Positions 26,032 through 35,179 of a stretch of DNA of 60,066 bases are shown in pieces (position 1 is the first letter of the stretch; every line of letters starts with the position of its first letter). Origin of the DNA: an uncultured Ruminococcus sp. (GTDB taxonomy: Bacteria > Bacillota > Clostridia > Oscillospirales > Ruminococcaceae); the NCBI GenBank assembly GCA_902783005.1, contig CACZPI010000075.1:1-60066 (forward strand), written 5' to 3'. Below the pieces are notes generated by a model. It was not told the DNA's origin, made no database searches, and was given only the letters and a program-made list of their open reading frames with translations. A program made the translations under genes and the position numbers.

Positions 26032-26216
26032 TATCGCATTTGAAAAATCTATAAGCATAGTAAACGAATGCAGTATCGAAAAACTGTACACTATGCACAA
26101 TAAAATCAAATTTTACCGATTTAAGCCGCAAAAATTCTATTGATTTTGTATGCTATTATCCCCGCTTTCGTCTTGTTCAATGTGCACAATCACGAAGTTG
26201 CGTGGATCAGAAAAAA

Positions 26217-26239
26217 GCGGAGCACAAGCTGTACTCCGC
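26217..26239 (-). terminator. Terminator of GH26 gene
   Basis: Arms 26217-26225 and 26231-26239 pair with one G-U, followed on the minus strand by six Ts. Confidence 0.85.
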
Positions 26240-26259
26240 CTATATGATTATACAATTGG

Positions 26260-28101
26260 TTATTGTGTGACGGGCAGCGTCACGAGATTGACTGTGGATT
26301 TGAGGATATTCAGGGAATCCGAGCTGTCAATGGTTCCGCTGCGGTCAACATCCGCATTTGCAGTCCCCTTCTTGCTGAGCTGTTCGATACCCAGCAGATT
26401 CTTGTTCAGCAGAATGACATCGAGCAGTTCCACCTTGCCGTTATCATCCACATCGCCGTACAGCGGCGCGGAAGGATCGTGAGTGCTTCCGGTTGCCTCT
26501 GTGGTTTCCGTCGGCTGCGTTGCCTCCTCACCGGGCAGCGGATAGGTTCTGATATCCGGAAGCTCGTCGAGCGTGATGCAGTATTCGCTCTGGTAGATTT
26601 CCTTGACGCTGTCGGCCGGGTTATTCTGTTCACTGGTCAGGTAGTTTTTATACCAGGGGCAGAAGTACAGCCAGCCAGCCTTGTCATTCTGGAGATTCTC
26701 CAGAGAAGGAATGGTGTCATTCTCGGACATCGCCACCATCTTGCGTCCCTCAGTGCTGCGGACAAGCGAATAGAATGTCGAGGAGATCGAGGACAGATTC
26801 GGCAGACCGTCGGCGGCATTGTACTTGTCGTAGCCGATCAGATCGACCACATCATCACCCGGATACCATGCGGCACTGGTTTCATAGGTGTAGCCTGTCC
26901 ATTCCCAGATCAGGTTATTCAGGCCGTATTCATTTGTCAGGCGATCATACAGCAGGCGGTACAGTGCCTTGCAGGGCTCCGGCCCCTCGGCACCCCACCA
27001 GAACCAGGCGCCCTCCGCCTCATGCAGCGGGCGGAAGATCACAGGAACATCGGCATCCTTGAGGATCTGGAGCTTCTTTGCAAGGAAGTCAATATCCTTC
27101 ATGACCTGCTCATGCTCCCAGGTGCCCTCGGTCACGGCATTGGTAACAGAAAATGTTGTGAAGGGCGTATTGCCGGTGGATTCCACATAGAAGGCCGTTT
27201 CCTCGCTCCCCTTCTCTGTCGGGACATTCCAGTGCCAGGTGACCGTCGGAATGCCGTGGCATTCATTGAACCAGTATGCGGCGCGTTCTGCGGCATGGTC
27301 GTCCCAGGTCGCACCGTCACGGTACACCAGAAAATCAATGCCGCGGATGGCAGGCTGCTTCCCGGTGAGTTCGAGCAGATATTCAAATTCCTCTTCATTG
27401 TCCTTAATGAAGACGGTCGGATCCTGCCAGAGATTATAATTGTGTTCGCCGCAATATTCCTGCTGTCCGGACAGAATATGATTGCCGTACTGATCGCAGA
27501 GATACTGGAACAGTCGCTTTGTGGTGTCCGAAGCATCCGGATTGGAAAGGCGGCGCTCCGGGCTGAGATTGGTCAGGTATTCCGGCGCAGGCTCGATCGT
27601 CAGATAATCAAAGAACGTATAGCCCCAGTAAGCCTTGAATTCAATGGTATTCTTGCCTTTTTGCAGCATCACGACACCGGCATCAAGCTCGGAGAATTCC
27701 AGATTGTGCTTAAAGCTGACCTCTCCCTGGTTGACGCCGTTGATATTGAGATACTGTACCTTCTTATTGGCATCATACGGTTCACAATAGCTCACCCTGA
27801 GCAGGTACAGCCCTGCCTCCGGTGCGTCTACCTCAACGGAAACCGTTGTTCCCTTCTGATCCAGATAGGAAAATCCCGTGCCGGAAAAGCCGGTCAGATC
27901 CATTTCCTCACCGGAACCGTCCTCCTGGGTATTGCCTGTCCATCCCTCGGTATGGATCTTGCCGCCGGATGTCGCTCCGTTTTCAAACTCGTATTTCTGC
28001 ACACTGTCCTCCACTGCGATGACCGGAAGCGATGCGCCGCAGCTCGCTGCAAGCAGCAGTGCTGTCAATGCGCAGCCGATCCGTTTGGTGAATGCTGCCA
28101 T
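26260..28101 (-). CDS. Dockerin-bearing GH26 beta-mannanase
   Basis: The 613-residue secreted enzyme has a signal peptide (about 1-29), a CBM35/CBM6-like carbohydrate-binding domain (about 33-172), a GH26 barrel (about 180-510), a Thr/Glu linker and a type I dockerin (about 550-613). The acid/base is E361 in RPLHEAEGAWFWWG and the nucleophile E460 in AMSEND, both in the classic GH26 setting. It should cut beta-1,4-mannan backbones as part of a cellulosome. The ATG follows GGAGG. Both dockerin calcium loops are complete (DVDDNGKVELLD and DVDRSGTIDSSD). It has its own promoter and terminator. Confidence 0.93.
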   Translation of the reverse strand: MAAFTKRIGCALTALLLAASCGASLPVIAVEDSVQKYEFENGATSGGKIHTEGWTGNTQEDGSGEEMDLTGFSGTGFSYLDQKGTTVSVEVDAPEAGLYLLRVSYCEPYDANKKVQYLNINGVNQGEVSFKHNLEFSELDAGVVMLQKGKNTIEFKAYWGYTFFDYLTIEPAPEYLTNLSPERRLSNPDASDTTKRLFQYLCDQYGNHILSGQQEYCGEHNYNLWQDPTVFIKDNEEEFEYLLELTGKQPAIRGIDFLVYRDGATWDDHAAERAAYWFNECHGIPTVTWHWNVPTEKGSEETAFYVESTGNTPFTTFSVTNAVTEGTWEHEQVMKDIDFLAKKLQILKDADVPVIFRPLHEAEGAWFWWGAEGPEPCKALYRLLYDRLTNEYGLNNLIWEWTGYTYETSAAWYPGDDVVDLIGYDKYNAADGLPNLSSISSTFYSLVRSTEGRKMVAMSENDTIPSLENLQNDKAGWLYFCPWYKNYLTSEQNNPADSVKEIYQSEYCITLDELPDIRTYPLPGEEATQPTETTEATGSTHDPSAPLYGDVDDNGKVELLDVILLNKNLLGIEQLSKKGTANADVDRSGTIDSSDSLNILKSTVNLVTLPVTQ

Positions 28102-28133
28102 GTGATGACCTCCTTACCGGATAAATTACTTAT

Positions 28134-28162
28134 ATTGTAGCACACATCACATAAAAATTCAA
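28134..28162 (-). promoter_or_regulatory. Promoter of dockerin GH26 gene
   Basis: On the minus strand TTGAAT (28162-28157) and TACAAT (28139-28134) are 17 bases apart. The -35 box equals that of the dockerin GH43 gene. Confidence 0.75.
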
Positions 28163-28252
28163 GTAGTTTTAAGAAAATTTACTTAACTTTTCGGATGATT
28201 TTTGGGCTGAACCGTCAATGTTCCGGTTTTGCGTCATTCCGGAGAATAGGAC

Positions 28253-28281
28253 TTGCATTTTCCGGAAGAATGTGGTATGAT
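28253..28281 (+). promoter_or_regulatory. Promoter of GyrB/ParE paralogue
   Basis: TTGCAT (28253-28258) and an extended TGG-TATGAT (-10 at 28276-28281) have a 17-base spacer. Confidence 0.7.
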
Positions 28282-28324
28282 AGTAGAGTTGAATCACGGC
28301 TACTACAATAGAAAGAGGTATCCT

Positions 28325-30301
28325 ATGGCAAAAAAGAAGCAGGAATACGGCAACGAATCCATTACGATGCTCAAAGGCCCCGACAAGGTGCGCCTCCGTC
28401 CCGGAGTTATTTTCGGTTCGGACGGGCCGGAGGGCTGTGCGCATTCGATCTTTGAGATCATTTCCAACTCCATTGACGAGGCGCGTGCAGGCTACGGCAA
28501 TAAGATCCTGATTACGCGCTGGAACGACGGCACCATTGAGGTCGAGGATTTCGGCCGCGGCTGCCCGGTCGATTTTAATAAGGCAGAGAACCGCTACAAC
28601 TGGGAGCTGGTTTACTGCGAGCTGTATGCAGGCGGCAAGTTCGGTGAGGAGGATTACGACTATTCCCTCGGTCTGAACGGTCTTGGCCTGTGCGCAACGC
28701 AGTTTGCATCGGAATTCATGGACGTCACCGTTCACCGCGACGGCATGGAATATTCCCTGCATTTTGAAAAGGGCTTCAACATCGGCGGTCTGAAATCCGA
28801 GCCCTACAAAAAGAAGCAGACCGGTACAAAAACCCGCTGGAAGCCGGATCTGGAGGTCTTTACCGATATTCACATCTCTGAGGACTTCTTCCATGAAACA
28901 CTCCGCCGGCAGGCAGTTGTCAATCCGAATCTGCTGTTTGTGTACCGTTCCGAACAGGCAGACGGCTCCTTTCTGGAAAAGGAATATCTCTATGAAAACG
29001 GTATCACGGACTATGTACAGGAGATCGTCGGAGAGAAGGCGCTGACCTCCGTGCAGACCTGGTCTGCCGACCGCGTGGGCAGAGACCGCGAGGACAAGCC
29101 GGAATACAAGGTCAAGCTCTCCGTGGCACTCACCTTCTCCAATCAGATCAATCTGATCGAATATTATCACAACTCCAGCTTTCTGGAGCACGGCGGCTCT
29201 CCGGAGAAGGCTGTCAAGAATGCTTTTCTTTCCCAGGTCAACAACCTGCTGAAAAATTCCGGCAAGCTCCAGAAGGGCGAATCCCTCGCTTCCTTCGATG
29301 ACATTCGGGATTGTCTGGTGCTGGTCAGCTCGTCCTTCTCCACGCAGACCTCCTATGAGAACCAGACAAAGAAGGCGATCACAAACCGCTTCATTCAGGA
29401 ATCAATGACGGAATTTCTCAAGCACCAGCTTGAGGTGTATTTCATTGAGAATCCGGACGAGGCAGCCCGCATCACGGAACAGATCCTTGTCAACAAGCGC
29501 AGCCGCGAGAATGCCGAGAAGACCCGTCTGAATCTGAAAAAGAAGCTGACTGCCAATATTGACCTTGCCAACATGGTCAAGAAATTCGTCGATTGCCGCA
29601 CAAAGGACACCTCCCGCCGGGAGGTCTACATCGTGGAGGGTGATTCCGCACTTGGTGCCGTCAAGCTCGCCCGGGATGCGGAATTTCAGGCTGTGATTCC
29701 GGTGCGCGGCAAGATCCTCAACTGTCTGAAGGCCGATTATCCGCAGATCTTCAAGAGCGAGATCATCACCGATCTGCTCAAGGTGCTTGGCTGCGGCGTC
29801 GAGGTCAAGCTGAAGAATACAGGTAACATTCCGCAGTTCAACATTGACAATCTGCGCTGGTCGAAGGTCATCATCTGCACCGATGCTGATGTGGACGGAT
29901 TCCAGATCCGGACGCTGATCCTGACAATGCTGTACCGACTGACGCCGACGCTCATCAACGAAGGCTACGTCTACATTGCCGAATCTCCGCTGTATGAGAT
30001 CAACACCAAGCACAAGACGTACTTTGCCTACACCGAAAAGGAACGCGCCGACATTCTCCAGAAGATCGGCGACCAGAAATTCGTGATCCAGCGGTCGAAG
30101 GGTCTTGGTGAGAACGAACCGGAAATGATGAGCCTGACGACCATGAATCCGGAAACCCGCCGTCTCATCAAGGTCATGCCGACCGATGTGGAGCGCATGG
30201 CCTACATGTTCAACCTGCTCCTCGGTGACGACCTGCAGGGACGCAAGGACTATGTGGCGCAATACGGCGCGGATTATATCGAGCTTGTTGATGTAAGCTG
30301 A
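28325..30301 (+). CDS. GyrB/ParE-family type II topoisomerase ATPase subunit (paralogue)
   Basis: The 658-residue protein has a GHKL ATPase domain (SIFEIISNSIDEA, then FGRGCPV and LGLNGLGLCATQFAS), a transducer domain, and a Toprim domain with EGDSALG and TDADVDGFQIRTL, the Mg2+ sites of the DNA-cleavage core. It is type II topoisomerase B-subunit sized. Several family-fixed spots differ from classical GyrB: GCAHSIFEI replaces the usual LHH-type motif, and the KGLGEM box reads KGLGENEPEM. No GyrA/ParC partner is adjacent downstream, though one could lie elsewhere. It may be a second, divergent topoisomerase. ATG 28325 follows AAGAGGT; an upstream frame to 28253 starts inside the promoter. Confidence 0.88.
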   Translation: MAKKKQEYGNESITMLKGPDKVRLRPGVIFGSDGPEGCAHSIFEIISNSIDEARAGYGNKILITRWNDGTIEVEDFGRGCPVDFNKAENRYNWELVYCELYAGGKFGEEDYDYSLGLNGLGLCATQFASEFMDVTVHRDGMEYSLHFEKGFNIGGLKSEPYKKKQTGTKTRWKPDLEVFTDIHISEDFFHETLRRQAVVNPNLLFVYRSEQADGSFLEKEYLYENGITDYVQEIVGEKALTSVQTWSADRVGRDREDKPEYKVKLSVALTFSNQINLIEYYHNSSFLEHGGSPEKAVKNAFLSQVNNLLKNSGKLQKGESLASFDDIRDCLVLVSSSFSTQTSYENQTKKAITNRFIQESMTEFLKHQLEVYFIENPDEAARITEQILVNKRSRENAEKTRLNLKKKLTANIDLANMVKKFVDCRTKDTSRREVYIVEGDSALGAVKLARDAEFQAVIPVRGKILNCLKADYPQIFKSEIITDLLKVLGCGVEVKLKNTGNIPQFNIDNLRWSKVIICTDADVDGFQIRTLILTMLYRLTPTLINEGYVYIAESPLYEINTKHKTYFAYTEKERADILQKIGDQKFVIQRSKGLGENEPEMMSLTTMNPETRRLIKVMPTDVERMAYMFNLLLGDDLQGRKDYVAQYGADYIELVDVS

Positions 30302-30307
30302 ATGCAA

Positions 30308-30333
30308 AGCACCCCTGCCGGCGCAGGGGTGCT
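30308..30333. terminator. Bidirectional terminator
   Basis: An 11-base perfect inverted repeat (30308-30318 and 30323-30333) lies between convergent genes, with ATTTTGT on the plus side and TTTGCAT on the minus side. Confidence 0.8.
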
Positions 30334-30342
30334 CATTTTGTC

Positions 30343-31263
30343 TCAGGAATTAAATTCGCCCTTACCGATGAATTCACAGATCAGCGAATCCGGGGGCACC
30401 TCATCCGGCAGAAGCGGTGCGGCATCCGAAAGGAAGCGGAGCATATCCTCCACAAGCGGATTGTCATGCATCTGCTCAAAGGCTTCGAGCAAAAACGGCT
30501 TGTAGGCGCAGATCTCATAGGCCATGAAAGTATCCACATCATAGGTCGAGCGGTACTTGTAGGGCATGATGTACTTGTTCTCGCCTTCCTCCACGCTGTT
30601 GTACATCATCATGGTATCATGGAAGGAACGCTTGCGGAACAGCAGATCCCGTACAAGCCGCCGCATCAGACGTATCTTCGACGGATGCAGTTCCTCTCCG
30701 TTGCACGTAATGCGGGTGCGGACAGAAACATAGATCTTTGCGCTGTTCTCATCCGGAAGACCGACGACGTCCGGATTGAGGCTGTGGATGCCTTCGAGAA
30801 TGACAAGCTCTCCCGGCTTGCGGTGCAGCACCTCGCCATTGAAGACGCGGGTGGATTCCTTGAAATCATAGGTCGGAAGGCGGACAGGTTCGCAGTTATA
30901 AATAGCCGTAAGCTGCTCTGTCAGGAAATCTGCATCCACGCGGTTCGGGCTCTCCAGATCGAGCTTGCCCTCCGCGAAAAGTGCCTTTTCCCGGTCACTG
31001 AGCGTGGAGAAATAATTGTCCAGAGAAAGGGTGTGTGTCTCCAAGCCCTCCTTGTCAAGCATGGATTCGATCATGAGCGCCGAGGTGGTCTTGCCGGAGC
31101 CGGACGGGCCGGACAGCAGAATGATCGGCCTTTTCTCGCGGTTTTCGGCAATGTCATGCGCAATTTCACGCAGTCTCTCACGATAGGCGGCATTGGTTTC
31201 CTTGATAAAGGAAGCCGGATCCTCCAGAATGGAATTATTGATGTTTTCCAGTGCAATATTCAT
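30343..31263 (-). CDS. Uridine kinase-like nucleoside kinase
   Basis: The 306-residue protein has the P-loop LLSGPSGSGKTT (about 63-74) and the phosphoribulokinase/uridine kinase fold with LSLDNYF, the PNRVDADFL region and VILEGIHSLNP. Uridine kinases make UMP/CMP from nucleosides using ATP or GTP. This version is longer than Udk (~210 residues), with an N-terminal extension of ~60 residues, so the exact substrate is not certain. ATG 31263 has AGGAGG seven bases upstream; an in-frame start at 31308 lacks this. It appears to be a single-gene unit. Confidence 0.85.
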   Translation of the reverse strand: MNIALENINNSILEDPASFIKETNAAYRERLREIAHDIAENREKRPIILLSGPSGSGKTTSALMIESMLDKEGLETHTLSLDNYFSTLSDREKALFAEGKLDLESPNRVDADFLTEQLTAIYNCEPVRLPTYDFKESTRVFNGEVLHRKPGELVILEGIHSLNPDVVGLPDENSAKIYVSVRTRITCNGEELHPSKIRLMRRLVRDLLFRKRSFHDTMMMYNSVEEGENKYIMPYKYRSTYDVDTFMAYEICAYKPFLLEAFEQMHDNPLVEDMLRFLSDAAPLLPDEVPPDSLICEFIGKGEFNS

Positions 31264-31320
31264 GGTATTACCTCCTGTGTTCAGATAATATGCTGCGATA
31301 CTTGTCACATAGTTTTATTT

Positions 31321-31349
31321 ATTATAACATATTTTATGACAAATTGCAA
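31321..31349 (-). promoter_or_regulatory. Promoter of nucleoside kinase gene
   Basis: On the minus strand TTGCAA (31349-31344) and TATAAT (31326-31321), with TGT before the -10, are 17 bases apart. Confidence 0.8.
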
Positions 31350-31386
31350 GCCTTTTTGTAGAAATAGCAGATCATTGCACAAAAAA

Positions 31387-31409
31387 GCGGAGAAGTGATG
31401 CTTCTCCGC
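31387..31409 (-). terminator. Terminator of ABC exporter operon
   Basis: A 9-base perfect inverted repeat (31387-31395 and 31401-31409) is followed on the minus strand by TTTTTTG. It lies eleven bases past the stop of the second ABC gene. Confidence 0.9.
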
Positions 31410-31419
31410 TTCATTCTGC

Positions 31420-33333
31420 TTATTCAAGCTCAAAGGCTCCGGTATAAAGCCGGTAATACTGCCCCTTCTGTGCCACAAGCTGGTCATGCGAACCACGCTC
31501 AATGATGCGGCCGTGGTCAAGCACCATGATCACATCGGAATTGCGGACAGTGGACAGACGGTGTGCAATGACGAATACCGTGCGTCCCTCCATCAGCTTA
31601 TCCATACCGCGGGCAACGATCGCCTCGGTGCGGGTATCAATGGAGCTGGTCGCTTCATCCAGGATCATAACGGGCGGATCTGCCACTGCTGCACGCGCAA
31701 TCGCAATGAGCTGGCGCTGACCCTGTGAAAGATTGGAGCCGTTGCCGGAAAGCTGTGTCCGGTAGCCCTCCGGAAGACGAGTGATGAAATCATCTGCACC
31801 AACGAGCTTGGCAGCCGCAATGCAATCTTCATCCGATGCATCGAGCTTGCCGTAGCGGATGTTGTCCATCACGCTGCCGGTGAACAGGTTCGTTTCCTGC
31901 AATACGATGCCGAGCGAACGGCGCAGATCGGACTTGGCGATCTTATTGATATTGATGCCGTCGTAGCGGATCTTGCCGTCTGCGATGTCGTAGAAGCGGT
32001 TGATCAGGTTCGTGATCGTCGTCTTGCCGGCACCGGTGGAGCCGACGAATGCGACCTTCTGCCCGGGCTTTGCAAAGACGGATACATCATGCAGCACCGG
32101 CTTGCCTGCTTCGTATTCAAAATCGACGCCGTCAAGCTGTACATCACCTTCCAGGCGCGTATAGGTCACGGAACCGTCTGCCTGATGCGGATGCTTCCAT
32201 GCCCAGTGGCCGGTGTGATGCTCGGCTTCCGTAATGGTGCCGTCGGATGCGATCTCAGCATTGACCAGTCGGACATAACCTTCATCTGCCTCAGGCTCCT
32301 CATCCATCAGCGAGAAGATCCGGTCTGCACCTGCCAGTGCCATGACAACCGCATTGATCTGCTGGCTGACCTGGTTGACATTACCGGTGAACTGCTTGGT
32401 CATGTTCAGGAATGCCACAACAATGGAAATCTCCAGTGCCATGCCCGAGATCGCCAGATTCGGAGCGCCGCTGAGCACCAGCAGGCCGCCGACAACCGCG
32501 ATGATGACATACAGGATATTACCGATATTCATGACAACAGGGCCGAGGGTATTGGCATAGGCATTCGCGCGGTAGCTGTCCTCGGCAAGCGCGGCATTGA
32601 TCTCATTGAACTGTGCCTTGGACTGCTCCTCATGATTGAAAACCTTGACGACCTTCTGGCCGTTCATCATTTCCTGGATGTAGCCCTCTGCCTTACCAAG
32701 GGACTGCTGCTGGCGGATGAAGTATTTGGCTGATCCGCCGCCCATCATGCCGGAAACCACAAACATGGCGATCACGCCAAGGACAGTGACAAGCGTCAGC
32801 CAGATCGAATACCACATCATAATGAAAAATACCGCAACCACGACTGTACCTGCACGCAGCAGCGTCGGAAGCGCCTGTGAGATCAACTGACGGAGGGTAT
32901 CAATGTCATTGGTATAATAGCTCATGATGTCGCCGTGCTTGTGCGTATCAAAATAGCGGATCGGAAGATCCTGCATCTTGTTGAACATCGCCTTGCGCAT
33001 CTTATCGAGGAAGCCCTGTGTGATAAATGCCATGAGCTGTGTATAGAGCACAATCGCAGCGAGTGCGATCGCATACAGCACCACCAGCGTAATCATCTTC
33101 GGGATGAGCTGCTCACGCGCTGTATCCCAGCTGATCTGATTGTCCACAGCATTGGTAATAATGGCGATGACCTGCTGGATGTACATATCCGGAATCGCTG
33201 CGGAGATCGAGGAGAAAATAATGCACACGATCGTCACCGGCACCATGACCGGATAGAACTCAAACAGCATCTTCATGAGCCGTCCAAGTACCTTGGGATT
33301 GATCGGCGGTCTGCCGCCCTGCATCTTCGGCAT
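31420..33333 (-). CDS. Heterodimeric ABC exporter, subunit with consensus ATP site
   Basis: The 637-residue half-transporter has six membrane helices (about 20-340) and an ATPase domain with GSTGAGKTT (Walker A), LSQGQRQ (signature) and MILDEATSSID (Walker B with catalytic Glu). It also has an insert of ~55 residues before the ATPase domain (near EGYVRLVNAEIASDGTITEA). The start codon ATG overlaps the stop of the upstream gene as TAATG, so translation is probably coupled. The pair resembles the BmrCD/LmrCD/TmrAB heterodimers that export drugs or lipids. It is the second gene of the operon. Confidence 0.93.
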   Translation of the reverse strand: MPKMQGGRPPINPKVLGRLMKMLFEFYPVMVPVTIVCIIFSSISAAIPDMYIQQVIAIITNAVDNQISWDTAREQLIPKMITLVVLYAIALAAIVLYTQLMAFITQGFLDKMRKAMFNKMQDLPIRYFDTHKHGDIMSYYTNDIDTLRQLISQALPTLLRAGTVVVAVFFIMMWYSIWLTLVTVLGVIAMFVVSGMMGGGSAKYFIRQQQSLGKAEGYIQEMMNGQKVVKVFNHEEQSKAQFNEINAALAEDSYRANAYANTLGPVVMNIGNILYVIIAVVGGLLVLSGAPNLAISGMALEISIVVAFLNMTKQFTGNVNQVSQQINAVVMALAGADRIFSLMDEEPEADEGYVRLVNAEIASDGTITEAEHHTGHWAWKHPHQADGSVTYTRLEGDVQLDGVDFEYEAGKPVLHDVSVFAKPGQKVAFVGSTGAGKTTITNLINRFYDIADGKIRYDGININKIAKSDLRRSLGIVLQETNLFTGSVMDNIRYGKLDASDEDCIAAAKLVGADDFITRLPEGYRTQLSGNGSNLSQGQRQLIAIARAAVADPPVMILDEATSSIDTRTEAIVARGMDKLMEGRTVFVIAHRLSTVRNSDVIMVLDHGRIIERGSHDQLVAQKGQYYRLYTGAFELE

Positions 33334-35069
33334 TATTCCTCACCTCCGTTTCCGTGCGTCTGCTGCTCGAATACCTCACGATAGATCGGAGAACGCTCCA
33401 GCAGCTCCTCGTGCGTACCCACATCGGCAATGCTGCCGTTGTCCATGACAACGATCATATCCGCATCCTGTACAGAGGCGATACGCTGGGCAATGATGAT
33501 CTTGGTGGTTTCCGGAATGAACTCCCGGAAGCCCTGGCGGATGAGGGCATCGGTATGGGTATCGACTGCACTTGTGGAGTCATCGAGAATCAGGATCTTC
33601 GGCTTTTTCAGAAGTGCGCGTGCAATACACAGACGCTGCTTCTGGCCGCCGGATACATTCGTACCGCCCTGCTCAATGTGGGTATCATACCCGTCCGGGA
33701 AGCTCTCCACGAATTCCGCTGCCTGTGCCAGACGACATGCCTCGCGGATCTCGTCATCGGTTGCACCGGCATTGCCCCACTGCAGATTCTCACGGATGGT
33801 ACCGGAGAACAGCAGATTCTTCTGCAGCACCATGGCAACTGCATCACGCAGCGATGCAATATCGTACTCCCGTACATCCCGTCCGCCGACCAGCAGCGAA
33901 CCCTCACTGACATCATACAGACGCGGAATGAGCTGTACAAGCGTTGATTTACTCGAACCGGTACCGCCGATCACGCCGACCGTGGCACCGGACGGAATAT
34001 GCAGGTCGATCTGCGAGAGTGCAAAGCGCTCTGCCTTCTCGGAATACTTGAAGGAAACCTGTCTGAAATCCACGGAACCGTCCGGGATCTCCTTCACGGC
34101 ATCCGCACCGTTTCTGAGGGATGGCTCTTCATCGAGCACCTCGACGATACGCTTCATGGATTCAATGGACATGGTGACCATAACATACATGAACGAGAGG
34201 AACATCAGGCTCATGAGGATCTGCACACCATAGGTGATCATGGCAGAGATCTGGCCAATGTCCAGGGTATTGTCGCGGATGATCATGCGTGCGCCGATCA
34301 GCAGGATGAATACCATATCAAAATTCATGCACAGCGTCATCAGAGGCGTATTGTAAGCCACAATACGCTCTGCACGGGTGAAGTCCTGACAGATGTCGTC
34401 GGCAGCAGAGGCAAACTTCTGCTTTTCATAATTCTCACGGGAAAAGCCCTTGACCACGCGCATGGCACGGACATTTTCCTCGATGGATTCATTGAGCTTG
34501 TCGTACTTCTTGAAGACGGCGCGGAAGGCAGGCATGGCCTTCTTGCCGATCATGATCATGCCGAATGCCAGCACCGGAATGGTGAAGACAAATGCCGCCG
34601 CCAGCGCACCGCCCATATAGAAGGCCATGCATGTGGAAAAGATCAGCATGAGCGGCGAACGCACCGCCATACGAATAATCATCATATAGGACATCTGTAC
34701 ATTGGAGACATCCGTCGTCATGCGGGTGACAAGGGAGGATGAAGAGAATTTGTCAATATTCCTGAAGGAATACTCCTGCACCTTCGCAAACATATCCCCA
34801 CGCAGGTTTTTGGCAAAGCCGGTAGAGGCCTTCGCGGAGGTGAAGCCGGCACAGGCACCGCAGGCAAGCGAGACAAGCGCCATGACTGCCAGAAGCCCTC
34901 CGACCTGCAGGACATGTCCCATCGGAGCACTGTCTTTGATGCTGTTGACAAGATCGGCCGTCATAAACGGGATCAATGTCTCGATCACGGCTTCGCCCAG
35001 AATAAAAATAAGCGTCAGCCATGTGGGCTTTTTGTACTCGCGTACACATGACAATAGCTTTTTCAGCAT
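33333..35069 (-). CDS. Heterodimeric ABC exporter, subunit with degenerate ATP site
   Basis: The 578-residue half-transporter has six membrane helices and an ATPase domain in which key sites are altered: Walker A reads GGTGSSKST and the Walker B glutamate is Asp (LILDDSTSAVD), while the signature VSGGQKQR is intact. Such asymmetry is the mark of heterodimeric exporters with one degenerate ATP site. Of two close starts I use ATG 35069, which has AAGGAAG about seven bases upstream; ATG 35075 is too near. It is the first gene of the pair and has its own promoter. Confidence 0.93.
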   Translation of the reverse strand: MLKKLLSCVREYKKPTWLTLIFILGEAVIETLIPFMTADLVNSIKDSAPMGHVLQVGGLLAVMALVSLACGACAGFTSAKASTGFAKNLRGDMFAKVQEYSFRNIDKFSSSSLVTRMTTDVSNVQMSYMMIIRMAVRSPLMLIFSTCMAFYMGGALAAAFVFTIPVLAFGMIMIGKKAMPAFRAVFKKYDKLNESIEENVRAMRVVKGFSRENYEKQKFASAADDICQDFTRAERIVAYNTPLMTLCMNFDMVFILLIGARMIIRDNTLDIGQISAMITYGVQILMSLMFLSFMYVMVTMSIESMKRIVEVLDEEPSLRNGADAVKEIPDGSVDFRQVSFKYSEKAERFALSQIDLHIPSGATVGVIGGTGSSKSTLVQLIPRLYDVSEGSLLVGGRDVREYDIASLRDAVAMVLQKNLLFSGTIRENLQWGNAGATDDEIREACRLAQAAEFVESFPDGYDTHIEQGGTNVSGGQKQRLCIARALLKKPKILILDDSTSAVDTHTDALIRQGFREFIPETTKIIIAQRIASVQDADMIVVMDNGSIADVGTHEELLERSPIYREVFEQQTHGNGGEE

Positions 35070-35116
35070 AAGCATCTTCCTTTCCGTATTGTCTGGTGAT
35101 AAACAGTCTACCTCTA

Positions 35117-35146
35117 ATTATACTATTAAAAAGGGGGACTTGTCAA
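35117..35146 (-). promoter_or_regulatory. Promoter of ABC exporter operon
   Basis: On the minus strand TTGACA (35146-35141) and TATAAT (35122-35117) are 18 bases apart. Confidence 0.85.
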
Positions 35147-35179
35147 CCGGAACAGGAAAATTTTCACCAGTCTTTCACA

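Larger units (their letters stand above)
25835..26259. other. Regulatory region of hydrogenase operon and 3' end of GH26 gene
   Basis: This 425-base gap lies between two minus-strand units. From right to left it holds the GH26 terminator (26217-26239), an A/T-rich stretch at 26050-26160 without a recognisable element, the promoter and Rex-like site at 26016-26031, and a long leader (25835-26015) that can fold around a 7-base helix. No protein gene is visible. Confidence 0.7.

Noticed and set aside
28253..28324. Earlier start for the GyrB paralogue at 28253
   Set aside because: It begins in the -35 box. ATG 28325 has a ribosome site and matches the family N-terminus.
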